The notes under the pieces are model-generated. The model worked only from the letters and a program-made list of their open reading frames with translations. It searched no databases and was not told the origin of the DNA. From contig JAUVWK010000024.1 of the NCBI GenBank assembly GCA_030604165.1, forward strand, positions 1-15,821: 15,821 nt of DNA. Reading direction: 5' to 3'. The position numbers and the translations under genes are program-made. Positions 13,253-15,821 of the stretch are shown piece by piece (position 1 is the stretch's first letter; each line of letters opens with the position of its first letter). The DNA comes from Alphaproteobacteria bacterium. GTDB lineage: Bacteria > Pseudomonadota > Alphaproteobacteria > UBA828.

Positions 13253-15361
13253 CTAATCGAAGAGGCCGCCGATGGTCTCGAAGATGCCCTCGATCACCGC
13301 CTTGGGTCCGCGCGGCTCTTCTGCCGGGCCTCCGAGCTCCTCGGCGGGCGGGCTGGGCGCCGCAGCGGGGACCTTGACCGATACCTCCTGTTGCCTGACC
13401 GGCCGGGCTAGGGCCTCGAGGCAAGGGTTCTCGTCGCTGCTGCCCGGGCTGACCAAGGGCAGCAAGATACCGAGCGGATTGATCGCGCTGCCGAGCACGG
13501 CGCCGGCCAGCCCAAGCGCCACACTTTCCGCGTCCGGTGCCGCGTTGGGGTCCGACAAAGGCCCCGTCACATTGATCGGCACGGCGAGGCTCAGCAAGGC
13601 CGGGTCTTTCGGGCGCGGCACCAATTTCATCTTCACGCGCTCGGCGCCGAGGTCGATTTGGCCCTCCCCGCCGATGGTCATGCGCGCCGTGTCGAACAGT
13701 AGCGCGCGGCTATGCGCGACGCCGTCGACGACCGCGAAACGGGCCACCAGGCAATTGACGTTGGTATCGTCCGCGCTCGGCCCCCCGGGGATCAGCGTCT
13801 GCACGAGGTCGGCGGCGAGCAGATCGACATAGGCGCTGTCTATTCGACTCTTGCTCATGGTCAGCCCGACATGGCCGTCGAGCCCGGCCGCGATGGCGTG
13901 CATCGACGCGCCGCGGCCCTTGAGGGCGGCCTCCACGTTGACGGGCCCCGAGGCGACGTGGTCGATCTCGAGCGCCGCCAACAGACCTTCGAGGTTGGCC
14001 TGGTGTAACGCGAGGGTGGCGTTAAGCGCCGGAACCTTGAGTCCGCTATCGAGCGAGGCTGTGGCTCTCAGCTCACCGCCGGCAACACGCGCGGTCAACG
14101 GCCGCAGGGTCATTGCGCCGTCATCGAGCACGAGCTTGATGTGCAGATCCTCGAGCGTAATGCCGGCGTAACGGACGACTCGGGCTTCGAGAGCGATCTG
14201 CGCATCGACCGCGCCGAGCGCGTCGAGCGGCAGCGGATCGTCACTGAATATGCGCTCCGGTGGCGCCGTCGCACCGGGTTGAGCGGGCGCGTCGTCGACC
14301 GCCGGCGGCTCGTCGGAGGCGTCGAAATCCGTTTCGGCCGAGGCTAACAGCGAATCGAGATTAAGGTGGCGCGAGGTGAGCGTGGCTTCGATTTTGGGCC
14401 GTTCGCCACTCTCCTCGAAGCGCAGCGTTCCCGCCAGGTCGCTATCGCCGAACGTGGCCATGAGATTTTCCAGGATGTAACCCTTGCCGTCATCGCGAAG
14501 CTGGCCGCTCAGGCGAAAGGGACCGACCGCCGGCATCGCGACGCCCGAAAGATCGCTCAGCGTGGCGAGCGATTCGCCGGCCATGGCGACTGAGAGGTCG
14601 AGGCCCTTGGCCGCGCCCGGATCGGCAATCGTGCCATCGATCGTGACCTCGGCACTGGCGAATTCCGCGTGCGCGGAGATCGGGATATTGCTCTGTCCCG
14701 TGCCGATGCTCGCCTCGGCTTCGATCAGCATGTCATCGAGCAGCCCTTGCAGCGTGAGGTTGAACGGCCCATCGGGCCCGGTGGACGAGCCTTCGGCACG
14801 CTCGATGTGGATCGTGCGCGTATCGCCGCTGCGGCCGTCGCGATAGCTCAACACGGCCCGCCTGATCTGGATTTCTTCGATGATCGGGAGGCCGCGTTCG
14901 GCGACCTCTTCCGGCGCTTCGGTCTCGCTCGACGACTCTTCGCCCGCCGTTTCGACCGCCGCCGCCTCCTCCTCGAACTGCCAATTACCGCGACCGCTCT
15001 GGTCCGTTTCGAGCAGAATGTCGGCGTCCTCCAGGATCAGTCGCTTGATCTGGATCGTGCCACTCAGCATAGGCAGCAACGCCACTTCCGCCTCGAGTCG
15101 GCGCAGCGTCAGCATTTCGGGCCGCGAGCCCCAGGGTGCGTTCTGAAACGTGACTTGCTCGGCCACGATGGCCGGGCTCAGCGAAATTCTCAGGTCGAAA
15201 TCGCCCGCGATCGTAAACTCGCGCCCGGTCGCCTCGCTGATCTGCTGGGCAATGACGTCGCGGTATTTGCTAACGTCTTGCGTGCTCAGGAGAATCACGC
15301 CGACTCCGACGGCGAGCACGAGGAGGCCGCCGAGGGCGGCGAATGGCTTCCATATACGCAT
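13253..15361 (-). CDS. AsmA family protein
   Basis: Large periplasmic protein anchored in the inner membrane. AsmA-like proteins are linked to outer-membrane assembly and, in the wider family, to phospholipid transport between membranes. Of 702 residues, 7-26 form one uncleaved hydrophobic anchor. The AsmA N-terminal domain follows (about 27-130: DVSKYRDVIAQQISEATGRE, AEQVTFQNAPWGSRPEMLTL, LLPMLSGTIQIKRLILEDAD). Acidic low-complexity linkers sit near 130-155 and 335-360. The C-terminal AsmA-like part (about 480-650) includes VNCLVARFAVVDGVA and ends in a conserved-looking NPC at Cys647, then a Pro/Glu-rich tail. The ATG has AGGA about 9 bases upstream and a direct repeat 27-68 bases upstream. 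atp12 follows after 53 bases. Being 702 residues, it sits within the wide family range. The exact cargo or partner is unknown. Confidence 0.93.
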   Translation of the reverse strand: MRIWKPFAALGGLLVLAVGVGVILLSTQDVSKYRDVIAQQISEATGREFTIAGDFDLRISLSPAIVAEQVTFQNAPWGSRPEMLTLRRLEAEVALLPMLSGTIQIKRLILEDADILLETDQSGRGNWQFEEEAAAVETAGEESSSETEAPEEVAERGLPIIEEIQIRRAVLSYRDGRSGDTRTIHIERAEGSSTGPDGPFNLTLQGLLDDMLIEAEASIGTGQSNIPISAHAEFASAEVTIDGTIADPGAAKGLDLSVAMAGESLATLSDLSGVAMPAVGPFRLSGQLRDDGKGYILENLMATFGDSDLAGTLRFEESGERPKIEATLTSRHLNLDSLLASAETDFDASDEPPAVDDAPAQPGATAPPERIFSDDPLPLDALGAVDAQIALEARVVRYAGITLEDLHIKLVLDDGAMTLRPLTARVAGGELRATASLDSGLKVPALNATLALHQANLEGLLAALEIDHVASGPVNVEAALKGRGASMHAIAAGLDGHVGLTMSKSRIDSAYVDLLAADLVQTLIPGGPSADDTNVNCLVARFAVVDGVAHSRALLFDTARMTIGGEGQIDLGAERVKMKLVPRPKDPALLSLAVPINVTGPLSDPNAAPDAESVALGLAGAVLGSAINPLGILLPLVSPGSSDENPCLEALARPVRQQEVSVKVPAAAPSPPAEELGGPAEEPRGPKAVIEGIFETIGGLFD

Positions 15362-15387
15362 GACAGAGTCCTGCCTGGCCGCAGATC

Positions 15388-15429
15388 GTTAAGGGATCGT
15401 GAAGAAAATGGGTTAAGAGACCGTGAAGA
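15388..15429. repeat. Two tandem 18-base direct repeats, 24-base period, upstream of asmA
   Basis: GTTAAGGGATCGTGAAGA (15388-15405) and GTTAAGAGACCGTGAAGA (15412-15429) agree at 16 of 18 bases and start exactly 24 bases apart. They occupy 27-68 bases upstream of the asmA ATG, where promoter and operator sites would be. On the asmA strand each copy ends CTTAAC. CtrA half-sites look similar, but the TTAA-N7-TTAA arrangement is absent. The pattern could be paired binding sites of a regulator or a local duplication. Confidence 0.6.
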
Positions 15430-15523
15430 CGAGGGTTGGAATCCCTCAACTCGTTGATCACTGGGCCTTTGAGGCAGTCTCATGCCGCCTGGGCAGGATC
15501 GCGCGGCCCGGGAGCAAGGCGAG

Positions 15524-15821
15524 CTAGAGTACGAGCTCCGCGAAGGGGTCGCTCTCGTCATTGGCGTCGAAGCCGAAGATCTTCCAGGCCTCGCGCATAT
15601 GCGGCGGCAACGGTGCTGCGACGCGAAGCAGGTGCCGGCCGGAGGCGTCGCCCGGATGCGGCATGACGATGGAGTGGGCGTGGAGATGGGGACGTTTGGC
15701 GAGACCGTCCGCGACTAGAAAGGCCGGCGCGCCGCCATATTTGCCGTCGCCGACAATCGGTCGGCCGAGGACCTCGGCGCAGTGCACGCGCAGCTGATGG
15801 GTGCGCCCGGTCAAGGGCCAA
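15524..15821 (-). CDS. RluA-family pseudouridine synthase, C-terminal part (cut by window edge)
   Basis: Isomerises specific uridines in rRNA or tRNA to pseudouridine. Only the last 98 residues are visible. They open WPLTGRTHQLRVHCAEVLG, the conserved C-terminal motif of RluA-type enzymes, followed by RPIVGDGKYGG and the LHAHSIVMPHP strand. The catalytic Asp motif (HRLD-like) lies beyond the right edge, so activity cannot be judged. The protein ends PFAELVL. The RluC/RluD type is likely from the C-terminal motifs, but the target position cannot be told. It is separated from asmA by 162 bases, which hold the direct repeat, a weak hairpin at 15431-15447 and no clear terminator. Confidence 0.93.
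   Translation of the reverse strand, partial: WPLTGRTHQLRVHCAEVLGRPIVGDGKYGGAPAFLVADGLAKRPHLHAHSIVMPHPGDASGRHLLRVAAPLPPHMREAWKIFGFDANDESDPFAELVL

Noticed and set aside
15388..15429. CtrA binding site before asmA
   Set aside because: TTAA half-sites occur 24 bases apart rather than with the 7-base gap of the CtrA consensus.
15431..15447. GAGGG-TTGGAAT-CCCTC, which resembles a tRNA T-arm and might mark a tRNA or attachment site
   Set aside because: The canonical TTC is replaced by TTG, no acceptor stem pairs with the downstream bases, and no anticodon arm is found at the expected distance. It is only a 5-base hairpin without a T-run, so it is not a terminator either.

Overview
This window looks like a chromosomal segment of a GC-rich alphaproteobacterium, possibly Rhodospirillales-like. 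The evidence is the G/C-ending codon use, the tight gene packing and the gene families present: an ATP12-type F1-ATPase chaperone, a malic enzyme fused to a phosphotransacetylase-like domain, a PccA/PccB carboxylase pair and an AsmA-family protein. Assignment below class level is inference. I see no rRNA, tRNA, CRISPR array, transposase or phage gene. No stretch longer than about 170 bases lacks a gene.

Layout from left to right. Positions 1-4591 are all on the minus strand: maeB (malic enzyme), mgtE (Mg2+ channel) 9 bases downstream, then the N-terminal part of an isovaleryl-CoA dehydrogenase (ivd/liuA) that runs off the left edge. On the plus strand, lipB (4728-5423) is divergent from maeB. 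It ends 10 bases from a convergent small-multidrug-resistance (SMR) transporter gene. The minus-strand run pccA (6113-8109), acyP and the SMR gene looks like one transcription unit. pccA is broken by one base in a run of seven Ts. Two plus-strand genes follow: a DUF2269-type membrane protein and a 664-residue flavin/4Fe-4S oxidoreductase of the dienoyl-CoA reductase/trimethylamine dehydrogenase type. The minus strand then resumes with asmA, atp12 and pccB, and the window ends with the C-terminus of an RluA-family pseudouridine synthase.

How the genes fit together. PccA and PccB should form propionyl-CoA carboxylase, which turns propionyl-CoA from branched-chain amino acid and odd-chain fatty acid breakdown into methylmalonyl-CoA and so feeds the TCA cycle. 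Isovaleryl-CoA dehydrogenase works in leucine breakdown. Malic enzyme drains C4 acids to pyruvate with NADPH. LipB supplies lipoyl groups for the 2-oxoacid dehydrogenases. The theme is central and branched-chain carbon metabolism with housekeeping genes between.

I did not find a convincing new multi-gene system. The points most worth checking are the pccA frameshift, the oxidoreductase lying between pccA and pccB, a 24-base-period direct repeat in front of asmA, a short motif that follows all three plus-strand stop codons, and an unusual Glu in the SMR protein.
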